From positions 123,139,708 through 123,203,707 of the forward strand of contig OZ038381.1 in the NCBI GenBank assembly GCA_964036045.1: 64,000 nt of DNA. Direction: 5' to 3'. This stretch comes from Eutreptiella sp. 'Long Island Sound 2002'. Taxonomy: Eukaryota; Euglenozoa; Euglenophyceae; Eutreptiales; Eutreptiaceae. Under the pieces are notes generated by a model that had not been told where the DNA came from, searched no databases, and saw only the letters and a program-made list of their open reading frames with translations. Both the position numbers and the translations under genes were made by a program. How positions within the stretch are numbered: the first letter of the stretch is position 1; every line of letters begins with the position of its first letter. Positions 43,560 to 54,059 of the stretch are shown piece after piece.

Positions 43560-45617
43560 CTCCCCATAATTATCACAATGGTCCATGCACCCACATGAGT
43601 ACGCCATTCCGCCCGTCGCCGTCGGCCGCTGCACCACCCAGTTCTGCTCCACCGCCTCCGCAACACTAGCGGGCGCCACATGCAGGGCATGCCCCATGGC
43701 TGCCCACTCCATCCATTCCGGCCCATCCTCGTCCCGCCTCAACACGTAACCACACGTGGCAAACGTGAACACCAACGAACCTTTCTCAACTGTAAACCGT
43801 GTCCCGCCGTCAAAACTTGCCTTTGGGAGGTACCAACGGTGAAACCGGGCCAAGGGACATGGTGGCTCCTCCGGGCCGGGGGGGGGACTTAAAAAAGAAA
43901 GTTGCACCTTGCACACCATGGCCCAAAATCACAACGTCACCACAATAGGGGATAGCTTGCCGTCGCCGAACAAGCAACGGAGCCGAAAAATGGGTAAAAG
44001 ATTCCCAAGGGATAGGAACACCTTTGGCATCTTTCAGAAATTGAACCATAGGAGGAAGGGCATACAATTGGCGAGCAAGATGCACCTTTGACATGGTGGC
44101 AGCATGCTCCAAAGGGACAAACGGGATGAACAAAGTGTAGCGCCCCTTCTCCCCACCACCTGCCCCGCGATGAAAGGTGCAACCTTTTAAAAGAAGGATG
44201 TCACCCAATTCCATGGAACACACATCCCAACGATTGGACTCATGTTGCCCAACCTGATGTGAACCCACCGACTTGCAAAGCACACTCGGGAGGAACATTG
44301 TCCAAGGGAATAAAGACTTGGATGCAATCCTTCATCCAAGGTGGACCCATAAGGTTGTGATCCGAATGGACCAACTGATACCCATCCCGTGGGGCGCATG
44401 GGGTACAATGTAGCAATTTCAGATCCACGGGTTTCAACGCACTCCACTCAACACCCTCAATGCGCGTCACCGCACCCAACACTTGCGTGCGCAACTCCTC
44501 GGGCAACCATTTCGACGACCGTTTTGTTTGCTTCCGAATCACGTTGGCACTTGCATAAGTGTCATCTTCCAACGTAATCACCTCCCAATCACGGGGGGCA
44601 ATGTCAACGTTTAAAATGGCTTCGCCAATAACAGCATCAAACGAATGCCGTTCAATGAAATAACCGGCATGTGCAATTAAACCCATGCACATTTGCAACG
44701 GGTGCGTCCGGAAGCAATTGATTTGAGGGCAAGGGCATATCACAAAAAAATGGGGTGGGTGCACCGTAACCCAATGCAAAAAACTCTGCTGCGGTTGCAT
44801 ACACATACGGCGTTGAGCAATCGGGGTGGTAATTTACCGAAAGGGGTGGGGGCACGCATTGAATGGGGCCATGCTCATTCCATTCATCCGATGCACAACC
44901 CATGTACCGGACAAAGGAGTCCGTGCGACAAATGCTATCCACGTCACTGGCAACGGGATTGGGGAAAAGGGTACCATCATTGAGCACCGCATATTTGTGG
45001 GTAAGGGTCTTGGCAACTCTCTTACGCAAGGACGCATTCATAGTTGTGAAAAGTGCGTCACGCTCACCAACACTCAAACTAATGGAAACCATGAGCAAAC
45101 GCTCACCCACAAACTCATACAAAACGGCAGGGAGAAGGGTGTGGGGCATTGCATCGGCATTGGGCCATGCAAGAACGGAACGACTATCAACAACAGCAAT
45201 AACACCTAGTGCTTGCGCATTCACATCAAAAAGCAAAAGATCTTGCCATGAACTTGGCAATTCCGGGAGACCCTTAATGTCTTCCTCACCCAACGCTAAA
45301 CGAACAACAACAACACCATGAACACCGTGAGCAAGATCTCCTGCCTCACGAGTGTCCGTGAACCAACGCTCCACCGATTCATCCTCCTCCAACAACCCAA
45401 CCTCCAAGGCCCGCCTCACAATCTCGGCGGGCCTATTGCCTTCGGCCACCACCTCATCCTCCTCCTCCACCTCCTCCTCCAAATCCACGTCTCCCTCCAC
45501 CACGTCTTGACCCACACTTGTCCTTGGCGCCCTCCTTGCCACGGCCCCGGCGTCGGTGGGAGGCACGGAGACCTTCCGCGCCACCTTCTTCTTCGCCGGT
45601 TTTTTCTTGCCGGGCAT
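43560..45617 (-). pseudogene. E6b dioxygenase, uninterrupted by insertions but frameshifted
   Basis: ATG at 45,617 (MPGKKKPAKKKVARK, nuclear-localisation-like), acidic stretch DLEEEVEEEDEVV, VVVVRLALGEEDIKGLPELP, SSKWLPEELRTQVLG, iron motif in YQLVHSDHNLMG (His-Ser-Asp), FIPLDNVPPECALQVG, distal His in GCTFHRGAGGG, then WMEWAAMGHAL and the Cys tail. Versus E6a: four extra bases (TTAA) at about 44,676, two lost at about 44,265 and a change at the G run near 43,880. About 680 residues if the frame were open. HxD...H supports a 2OG-Fe(II) oxygenase of the PHYH type. Confidence 0.75.
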
Positions 45618-45734
45618 GTCGTGCAAAAAAGCACTAAGAAAAGGAAAACAGACATGAAGCAAAGTAAAAGTTTTTCTTTGTCACGTCAAAAGGAGCACAA
45701 TTCAACCGCCAGTACTGCAGACAGCGTACGGGCA

Positions 45735-45930
45735 CCATAGGCAGCACGCACGCGTTGCGATCTGAGTGCGTACGCGCCAAAATACCAACGCGTACGCGCC
45801 AAAATACCAGCGCGCACGCACTCAGAACGCAACGCGTACGCACTCAGATCGCAACGCGTACGCGCTGGTTCGCTGGTTCATGCGCGTTACAAAATCAGTG
45901 CGTACGCTAACGTGTACGCATACATGTGAA
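45735..45930. repeat. E6b palindromes upstream of the dioxygenase
   Basis: ACGCGTACGC units between the start codon and the right end of E6b, the likely promoter. E6a copy at 60,768-60,960. Confidence 0.85.
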
Positions 45931-45960
45931 CAAAATGGGGCAGTTCTTAGCAGTTACATT

Positions 45961-46648
45961 GTCCAAGGGAATAAAGACTTGGATGCAATCCTTCATCCAA
46001 GGTTGACCCATAAGGTTGTGATCCGAATGGACCAACTGATACCCATCCCATGGGGCGCATGGGGTACAATGTAGCAATTTCAGATCCACGGGTTTCAACG
46101 CACTCCACTCAACACCCTCAATGCGCGTCACCGCACCCAACACTTGCGTGCGCAACTCCTCGGGCAACCATTTCGACGACCGTTTTGTTTGCTTCCGAAT
46201 CACGTTGGCACTTGCATAAGTGTCATCTTCCAACGTAATCACCTCCCAATCACGGGGGGCAATGTCAACGTTTAAAATGGCTTCGCCAATAACAGCATCA
46301 AACGAATGCCGTTCAATGAAATAACCGGCATGTGCAAACCCATGCACATTTGCAACGGGTGCGTCCGGAAGCAATTGGTTTGAGGGCAAGGGCATATCAC
46401 AAAAAAATGGTGTGGGTGCACCGTAACCCAATGCAAAAAACTCTGCTGCGGTTGCATACACATACGGCGTTGAGCAATCGGGGTGGTAATTTACCGAAAG
46501 GGGTGGGGGCACGCATTGAATGGGGCCATGCTCATTCCATTCATCCGATGCACAACCCATGTACCGGACAAAGGAGTCCGTGCGACAAATGCTATCCACG
46601 TCACTGGCAACGGGATTGGGGAAAAGGGTACCATCATTGAGCACCGCA
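45961..46648 (-). pseudogene. E6a dioxygenase, middle third (between E7 and E6b)
   Basis: From KYAVLNDGTLFPNPVASDVD to QVFIPLDNV. The frame is open through VHGFAHAGYFIERHSF, where E6b has four extra bases, and contains the HxD motif HSDHNLMG. Separated from its N-terminus by E7 and from its C-terminus by E6b. Confidence 0.8.
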
Positions 46649-46754
46649 TATTCCTTTATCTAGGGTTAGTACTCAGGGATCCATGTGGTCTGGGTAACCC
46701 ATTTCTGCCCCAGAAAACAGGTGAAGATATTTGACCTTTTTTATTTTTCGAACG

Positions 46755-46930
46755 GGGTAACATGCTTGTTACCTGGGTAACACATGTTACCGACGGTGTT
46801 ACCAATGTGTTACCCGAGGGACTTCCTATGTTACCGGTAACATGTATGTGTTACCCGAGCGCTCTGGTTGTTAATTGTTTTTGTTACCACCGCTGTAACC
46901 CTTGGGGTGTTACCCGGGTAACCATGCCCC
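46755..46930. repeat. E7 palindromes, left end
   Basis: GGTAACATGCTTGTTACC, GTTACCCGGGTAAC and related units. Confidence 0.85.
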
Positions 46931-46989
46931 CTTCCAATCCTACTTTGTCCCTATTATGTAACTACGAAGCCAAGAGACATTCGCCAACT

Positions 46990-47456
46990 TGCTTCGGAAT
47001 GCAGCCAAATCATGGCGGGTGTCTATTATGTTGTTACACTGGCTACCTAGGGATTTTTTCCTCCTTTTTGGTGTAAATGGAAACTTTTTACCCTAAAAGA
47101 CCCCGGGTTACATGCCCCTCTCGTGCTGAAAACACTCCTACACGGTACAAAAGTCCCAAAGTTGGCTTCCCGGGCCTGGGCTCGCGCAAATTCACAAGTT
47201 GGCGCGCCAAGTCGTAAGTTGGCGCGCCAAGTCCGGACTTGGCGCGCCAACTTGCGACTTGGCGCGCGCCAAATGTCCCCCCATCGATCAAACCATCGAC
47301 TTGCATACCATTGTTGTCACTGGAAATTCCGTCCCTCACCTGCCCTTGCACACTTGGCACGAAGAAAGCATTGTTCCATCTTTTTTTGATTAATGTGCAA
47401 AAGACTGCGATTGTGCAAGAAGCTGTCAAATCAATCATATAAATCATATATAGAGG
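46990..47456. repeat. E8 left end with TTGGCGCGCC units
   Basis: Palindromes at 47,195-47,275; the rest of the interval has no coding sequence. Confidence 0.8.
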
Positions 47457-49273
47457 TCACATGCCTTGTTCAGCCTGGACGAAGACCCCCTTATTCTCTA
47501 TGTACCCCCTTTGCTTCGTCCACGACGACTCCCAAACCGAAAATTTTTTATCATATAACCCCCAGTCCAGATTATCTGAGCGGATCACTTCCCCCCACCC
47601 CTTCCGCGTGCGATCCCCCTTGCCCCCCTTCACCCGCACTCTGGCCCCCCGCAGTCTGGACACCCGGCCGCCTTTACTTCCACCTCGAAAGCTGCGCTTT
47701 GAGATTTCACATTTCAGGGCTTTGTGCCGCCCCTCTCCTTTGAAGGCGGCAAAAATGGCAATGTGCCCCCACCTGCGGGCCCATCCCAACAGGTGGTCAA
47801 TCCACAGATGGGCCCACAGGGTGACGTTCATTTCACAGGCCTTATGGGCCTCCCCCATTTTTTTCAATTCTGTTCGCAGAATTTTCATGTCGGGCAACTG
47901 CAATGGTCCGGATTTCCAGACGACATCGCTTGTTGCCAACAGGGATTTTCCCCATTGCCGGAAGGCGTCCGTCCAGGACACCTGGACCCCCCCCCATGTC
48001 AACGACATGCTGCAGGAGGCCCTCCCCCTCCAGATGGTCACACATGGTGTCCCATCCCTCACTCTTCACCCACTCGGCAGCCGCCGTCTGCTCGATTTTC
48101 AGGGGCACCTTCTTCTTATCCTTCCTCTCCTCTTCCAACGCCACCCCGGTGGCGGTCCGTGCCTGGATCCGAATGGGATCCAGGAACCATTGCACCCACC
48201 TCACGGCCTTTCCCCTTTTCCACCGATGCACTGTGTGGAGGCTGTTCACAAGGGCTGAAAGCCCATTGTGCACTTGCCGGTGCACACCATGCAGCCCATA
48301 GTCGGGGGGCCGCTGGGCGGGGCGCACGATCGGGCAGATCATCCCCGCCCACAGCCACTCCTCGACAATCACCCCCATCCCGCAACCAAATTCGTGCAGA
48401 ATGGTTGCCCGATTTTTCCCACACAGCCAACAAACGGTGGCTGCGGGGTTTTTGGCCGTGAAGGAGGAGCAACCCCCCAAAATGACCTCCGCCTTGGCGT
48501 CTGCTACAAAAAAACAAATCACCTTACGCAGGTAACCCCCTTTATCGGGGATTTGCTGCTGCGCCACCTCGGTGAGGTCCGCGTTCAGGTCATAGACCTC
48601 GGCCAATTGGGAAATGATGGCCTTCTTCTTGGATCCGCGCAGCAAGATCCAAGAGCCCAAGGGCATATGACTCCCCAGGTCTCCAACGGCAAAATGCACG
48701 AAGGAGGCCTGCCAGAGCTTTGTCCCGTCGAAGGAGATGCCCACCCACACGTTGTCCGTCAGGAACGTGGGGCCGTCACGGTGCCACATCACCTATGCCA
48801 GAAAACAGGCCGTGTGTAACGGGTCACCGTGAAGGGTCGCCGGGAAACGCTTTGGTGCAGGGTGAAAATACCTGCAGTTTCTGCCACAGATTGCATGCGG
48901 CCCCAAAAATGTCATTGTCCTCGTCCGTCTGAAAATGGACCTCCGTGACACGGGGGGCGGACAATGCCTTTCGCACCTGCATCAGGGTTCCCCATGGGCA
49001 CTTCCATTGGCTGTGTGCCCGGCTGTACTGCAGTTTGCGGAAGCTGTCGCCATTTTTGCGGCTCTCCCACAGAATGGCCGCGGCCAACAGCTCCAAATCG
49101 GGGGTGGGGGGTTTGCTCTCCCCGCAAACGAGGTGGATGCGGCGGCGGCCGGGTTTGACGTGTACTTCCCAATGTGGCCCCAAAATCTCCCCCACGACTT
49201 CGCGAAGGCGTGCCAGCCGCGCGCGCCTGTCGCGGTAGTTTGAGGGCGCCAGCTGCTCAAAGGGCCGCTGCAT
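47457..49273 (-). CDS. E8 DDE-like transposase with one 79-bp intron
   Basis: ATG at 49,273 (MQRPFEQLAPSNYRDRRAR). Exon 1 ends CTGCAG|GTATTT at 48,872; exon 2 starts TGGCATAG|GTGATG at 48,792; phase 0, giving KLQ+VMWHRDG where E6 has KLGLMMAARKG. Motifs: NVWVGISFDGTKLWQAS (Asp), CFFVADAKAEVILGG (Asp), TVCWLCGKNRA, RPPDYGLHGVHRQ, TLWAHLWIDHLLGWARRW and FAAFKGEGRHKALKCEIS, where the Glu of E6 EER aligns with Glu of GEGR. A frame change at the C run of about 47,985-47,993 separates the last third. Otherwise complete, about 560 residues. Confidence 0.7.
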
Positions 49274-49371
49274 GGTGCACAAACAAAGACCTGCGGCACG
49301 TGAGGACGTGGCAAGGGGGTTAGATCATGCAACGGAACGTTGTTGCACGTTCGCACACAGATGGCACACAG

Positions 49372-49572
49372 TTGGCAGGCAGTTGGCGCGCGCCAATTCA
49401 GGATTTGGCGCGCGCCAACTCGTCAGTTGGCGCGCGCCAAGTCCTGAGTTGGCGCGCGCCAAGTGGCAAGTTGGCACGCCAACTTCCCATTTGGCGCGCG
49501 CCAACTCCCCTGTTGGCGCACGCCAAATCAGGATTTGGCGCGCCAACTTACCACTTGGCGCGCGCCAAAACC
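49372..49572. repeat. E8 palindromes between coiled-coil gene and transposase
   Basis: About nine TTGGCGCGCGCCAA units. Frames such as WRAPTGELARAKW are translations of the repeat. Confidence 0.9.
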
Positions 49573-49591
49573 ATGCCCAGCCAGTGCCTGC

Positions 49592-50858
49592 TCATTTCTT
49601 CGACCGCTTGCTGCCCTGACTCTGACTCCCCTCGCTCTCTTCCGCCCGCCTGCGCTTGGGGTCAAGCAGGTGCGAAACCGGGTGCTTGTCCAGCAGGCCC
49701 TTCAGCTCCGTGAGGGTGGCCTCTTTGACCCCCATGTTGATGGCCACATGGCGTTGGGCGCTGAGTGCAGAGTGCAACTCCACCGCCGCCGCCTGCAGGT
49801 ACAGCACATGCTGCCCTTGGTCCGGGTCGGCACTACCCTCTGCCCCCCCCCCAACTGCACGCACCTGCGCCGTGGCGGTCACCTGCTGCTGCAACTCCCC
49901 CCTCTGCTTTTCCCACCCCTTCTCCCGCCGCTCCCACAAGGCGCGCTCACCGGTGAGCGCGTCCTGTGCCGTCTTGCGGGCGGCCTCCGCCGCCTTCAGC
50001 TGCTCGCGCAGCAGCTTGTTCTCCGCCTCCAGGCGGAGAATCTCCGCCTTCTCCCGTGCCCCCCCCCCGTCTCCCGCTGCCTGCGCTGCCTGTGCTGCCT
50101 CCCGGGGGGTGGTCGTGGGGCGAGGGCGCCTGGAGCCCCTAGCTTGCTGCTCCGTGCGGCCCTTGCTCTGCAGGGAGGGGTCCCCAGACACGTCAGATGC
50201 GGCCCTGCCCCCCTTCTCCCCCTTCGGCCCTTTCCCCACGAGCTGCTTCTGGAAGCGGAGCAGAAACGCCTGTGTTGCCTCCTTCAAGTGGGGGGCGGGG
50301 GCAATGGCCCGCACGTCGCTCCACTCACACTGCTTCCACCTCTGCAGCTGTCCCAGAGCGTCAATGCTGCAGAGGAGGAGCCGGTTGTGCGTGGAGGGGG
50401 GGCGCACCTGCACAAAGGGCACAACGGAGACAACCCATGGTTGCACCCCCCCCTTCCCCTGCACCACTGCCCAGAACGGGCACTCCACCACCCGGTTCTG
50501 TCCCGAACCCCGCCGAATCACCTGCGCCTGGAACAGGCGGCTGATGATCGTCCCCCCCCAATCGACGACGTCCACCGCCGTCGCCTCGGCGGACGTCACC
50601 TTCAGGAACTTGTCGGGGCTGTGCAAGGCGTCCCCGAAGTCCGCCGGTTCCGGGACCGCCGGAACGTCCCAATCCACCACCACGTCCACATCCACCTCCA
50701 ACCCCTCCTGCTGCTCCTGCCGCTGCTCCTGCCGCTGCTCCTGCCGCTGCTCCCGCCGCTGCTCCTGCGGCTGCCCCTCCACCCTCCTCCGCCCCGGCCG
50801 GCACGGGCACCGGACGCGGGTCCACTTCCAATTGAAAATTGGCGTAGTGGATGGGGAC
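49592..50858 (-). CDS. E8 coiled-coil exon of the dioxygenase fusion gene
   Basis: Opens at 50,858 with V-P-I-H-Y-A-N-F-Q-L-E-V. An intermediate (CTGCTCCTGCCG)n repeat at 50,700-50,775 encodes EQRQEQ or AAAGA depending on frame. Then EPADFGDALHSPDKFLKVTS, VVECPFWAVVQGKGGVQPWV, RWKQCEWSDVRAIAP, basic SRRPRPTTTPREAAQ, coiled coil ILRLEAENKLLREQLKAAEA and end KRRRAEESEGSQSQGSKRSK, nuclear-localisation-like. One frame change at about 50,760. Stop at 49,592. Confidence 0.65.
50700..50775. repeat. (CTGCTCCTGCCG)n minisatellite
   Basis: About six 12-bp units inside the coding exon. Confidence 0.85.
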
Positions 50859-51235
50859 CTGCAAATGCGCAACAACACAAGCATAAAACAATGCACACAA
50901 CGACACCACTGCAACAGCGAAGACAACTCTAAAACCAGCCACAGAACAACGTTTCCGATAAAACCCAACGAATTAAATTCAGGCGCCAAAACGGCACTTG
51001 GCGCGCGCCAACTAGCTATTTGGCGCGCCAAAACTTGACTTGGCGCGCGCCAAAACTGGACTTGGCGCACGCCAACCGAACACTTGGCGCGCCAACCGGT
51101 GACTTGGCGCGCGCCAAGATGGAAGTTGGCGCGCGCCAACTGCGAAGTTGGCGCGCCAATCTGCTATTTGGCGCGCGCCAAATTCGTGTCACGTGTGACA
51201 ACATCGCATGCATGCAAGGCACCGCGCGGGCACAC
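50859..51235 (-). repeat. E8 phase-0 intron with TTGGCGCGCGCCAA palindromes
   Basis: Donor GAGAAG|GTGTGC at 51,235, acceptor GCGCATTTGCAG| at 50,859, 377 bases, phase 0. About ten palindrome units. Confidence 0.85.
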
Positions 51236-53479
51236 CTTCTCGCTGCAGGAGCAGATGGTGCGGCGGGCCTTGTCCACGCGGACGAGGTCCAACATCTCGG
51301 CGTTCTGGGAGCTCAGGGGCGGGGTGAAGTGGGCCATGGCCATCCAGGCCATGCGGCCGGCCCTTGGCTCCCGCACGAACGCAGCGCCCAGTGCGGCGAA
51401 CGAGTACACCACCGTGCCGGCCGTGCAGCGCACGCGGCAGAAGTCGGTGGCCTCGGGGGGGGGAAGCCACCACCGGTGGATGTGCGGAGTGAGGCAGGCA
51501 TCCGCTCTGGCCGCCTCGGCGGTGGGCCCCACGTGCGCGTGGTCGGTGGGGGTCAGAAACAGACCCGCATACCCCCCCTCTTGCAGGAAGAGGACGTCCC
51601 CCATGTAGGGCACCGGGGGGTCCAACGGCTGCTCAGCCTGCGACACGAAGCAGACTGGCTGGGGGATCGCGTCGGGAGTGAGGAAGTCCTCCTCTGCCGG
51701 GGGGGGGGGGGGGGGGGCGGCCTCTCCTCCGCTTCCGCCGGCGCCTCCGCATCCGCCGGCGCCTCCGCATCCGCCGGTGCCTCCGCATCCGCTGGCGCCG
51801 CCGGCATCTCCTCCTCCTCCTGTGCCGCACTCTGTGGGGGGGGGGCGGCATCCGCGTCAGCCGGCGCGGCCGGCCTCTCCTCCGCATCCGCCGGCGCCTC
51901 CGGCATGTCCACCTCGTGGGGGGCAGGCACGGGATCCTGGGGCCGGTACCTGTCCGGGTCGGACCCATACGGGAGGCACAGAGGGGACCCGACTGCAGCC
52001 CCCTCGGCCAGAAGCTCGGAGGGCATCACCGGAACACTGTTCATCAGCTCCGTTACACTCTCCGGCTCTACGGTCAGCATGCGCGACCGGTAGCCGACGG
52101 GTGCAAACGGGATGAACAGTGCCCGGCCAGGCCCGCCCGCACCGCGGTGGATCACCGTCCCGCGGAGGAGCGTCACGCTGCGAAGCGGTTGGATAACAAT
52201 ATCCCACCGATGCGCAGCGTGATAGCCCCCCTGCGTGCCCGGGCACACCTGGAGGGACTTGGACGGGGGAGAGGTGGTGAGGGGGATGAACACGACCATG
52301 CACTGCACTGACTGTTTCACAGACAGTGCAAAATCGCGGTGGGGGATCTGGAAACCCTTCCAGGGTTCTGCCTCCCACCGCTGGATGATCTTGGGGCACA
52401 AGGCCTCAAGTCCCTGCAGCGGTGGGAGGGAGAACCCCAGCAGGGCCAGAACAGCCTGCCAGAGGTCGTCCGGGAGCCAGTGGGCCGACGCTGGAGACCG
52501 TCGTCTGATAGCGCCCCCCACCTTCCCCGGGGGCCTGGAGGTCCACCTCCTCGAGCATCGACGGGTTGAGTTCCACCGTGGCGAGCTCCGCCAGTCTGGC
52601 CCACAGATCCTCGGGGATGATGCGGTCATACTGGCGGTAGCCCGCCGCGGCAAAACCCTCCTCCGTGACGATGGGGGGGTTGGGGATGTCGTGGTTGGCG
52701 ACGGGGTAGGAGTTGTGGAAGGAGGGGTGGGGGCAACCCATGCCAAGCATGGTGAAGGGGGCGTCGGTGCTGTAGAGGGTGGGGTGGGTGATGTCGGGGA
52801 TGTGGGTGCGCAGGCGACGGTTGGTGGAGAACTCCGTGGGAGCTACTGCATCCCACGCCTGCACCTTCACCGACTGGTACCGCACGGCGGCGTCAGTGGC
52901 CGCGCGGTGCGTCCAGCCACTTTTTTTGACTGGATCCACCCACAGCCACTGCTCCTCGGGGTCGAGACCCTGAGGCGGCATCTCCTGCAGGTCGAGAACG
53001 TTAACGAACTCTTTTGACGCTGCAGCAGTGCACAGCTTCAGGGTCTTGTTGAAGGCCTCAAGGGTGACTTGAGAAAGCTTCAACTCGACCGCGAGCGTCG
53101 TGGGGTACCGGCCCATCACGGCACAGCAGAACCTGCTAAGAACCCCCATGGTCAGGGCGAAGTTAACACGGGTGGCGTCAATTCGCCAGACCAAGTGGGG
53201 ATTGCCCGGCTGGTCCCACTTGCCGAAGAGGGCGGCCTCCAGGGGTTCGCGGAGGGGGGGGAGCTGGGGGAAGGATTCGGCGTCCGGGGAGGTGAGGGTG
53301 TAGGGGATGGGAAAATAGCCCCAGGGGAAGTGCTCGGAGCCGACGTTGGCGATGTGGGCGTCGAGCACCGCCTGCACCTCGGGGTTAGGTGGTGCAGCGG
53401 GGGCTGGGGCTGGGGCAGACGTGGGGTTCGTGACTGTCACCTTCTTCCCCTTGCCCTTCTTGGGTTGCTTTGGAGGCAT
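51236..53479 (-). CDS. E8 2OG-Fe(II) dioxygenase with Cys-rich tail
   Basis: ATG at 53,479 (MPPKQPKKGKGKKVTV, basic). N-terminal domain EHFPWGYFPIPYTLTSPDAE, HIPDITHPTLYSTDAPF, then HWLPDDLWQAVLALLGFSL, iron motif FQIPHRDFALSVKQS (His-Arg-Asp), VVFIPLTTSPPSKSLQVCPG, distal His in LRGTVIHRGAGGPGRALF and Arg after it, LPYGSDPDRYRPQDP, a Pro/Ala/Asp repeat, PYMGDVLFLQEGGYAG, and the CSCSEK tail. Frame changes at about 52,500 and in the C/G run near 51,700. Otherwise complete, about 740 residues. Closest to the E6 enzyme. Confidence 0.7.
51700..51912. repeat. G run and (GGCGCCTCCGCATCCGCC)n minisatellite
   Basis: A run of about 16 G at 51,700-51,715 and 18-bp units (APADAE in protein) to about 51,905, inside the dioxygenase. 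Confidence 0.85.
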
Positions 53480-53544
53480 GATAAAGTGAAATGCCTAGAA
53501 GGGAAAGGGAATGCATAAAGGGTGCAAAAGAAGAGGAAGAATGG

Positions 53545-53700
53545 GGCACTTGGCGCGCGCCAAAACCGGCGCGCCAACTCAAGAGTTGGCGCGCCAACTG
53601 CCAAGTTGGCGCGCCAACTTGGCGCGCCAACTCTTGAGTTGGCGCGCGCCAACTGCCAAGTTGGCGCGCCAACTTCGACTTGGCTTCCAAAAAGTTGGCT
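53545..53700. repeat. E8 palindromes, promoter side
   Basis: TTGGCGCGCC units ending in CTTGGCTTCCAAAAAGTTGGC; between the dioxygenase start and the right end. Confidence 0.9.
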
Positions 53701-54059
53701 TCGACCCGAAAAACCCACATATTGCATCATAACAACAAAGCAACGCAACCAAAAGCTGTAAAATATCAATAGTTCCTCACGTTTCATGCACAAGGCGTAG
53801 CAACAACACAGTGCACAAGTACAAGCAAGTTGAATGCTCTCGACATGGAGTTGACCAGGAGTTGGCGAATGTACAGTATCTGGGGTTGGCTTCGTAGTTA
53901 CATAGTTACCCCCCGTGTTACCTTTCATGTAACCCCTTCATCACACTTTGTTTTAGTTACCCCATGGTGGCTGGGCACAACGTCATGCACACATAGTCCC
54001 TTCCCTCCCTGCCCTGCAAGAAGTATCACTGCGCCGTAGGACTGCTGTTTCTTTTGAGT

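Larger units (their letters stand above)
38416..45958. mobile_element. E6b: inner copy of E6, 7,543 bp
   Basis: Starts TGTAACTGC at 38,416 and ends GCAGTTACA at 45,958 with TT on both sides; the empty site GAACATTGTCC is seen in E6b itself at about 44,295. It lies in the dioxygenase gene of E6a in the same orientation and is nearly identical to it, so the insertion is young. Bases 10-18 of its left end differ from the right end (CAAAGAGCTG). Confidence 0.9.
46957..53902. mobile_element. E8: complete DNA transposon, 6.9 kb
   Basis: Starts TGTAACTACGAAGCCAA and ends TTGGCTTCGTAGTTACA, TA on both sides (46,955-46,956 and 53,903-53,904); ACATTCGCCAACT and its inverse extend the match. Minus-strand genes: dioxygenase, coiled-coil exon, transposase. 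Palindrome TTGGCGCGCGCCAA at both ends, in the gene gap and in the phase-0 intron. No TET/JBP-like gene. Confidence 0.85.

Noticed and set aside
38416-45958. E6b as an introner in E6a: donor GTAACT and acceptor CTCTTTGCAG at its ends
   Set aside because: Splicing there would leave eight extra bases (TTACAAAT) and break the frame, unlike the foldback element in E1.
47195-47275. Restriction-site-like GGCGCGCC clusters as cloning vector sequence
   Set aside because: They occur in all E8 gaps with natural variation and belong to a TIR-bounded element.
49372-53700. CRISPR-like array: regularly repeated TTGGCGCGCGCCAA and similar units
   Set aside because: Spacers are short and irregular, blocks are split over gene gaps and introns, and the context is a eukaryotic transposon.
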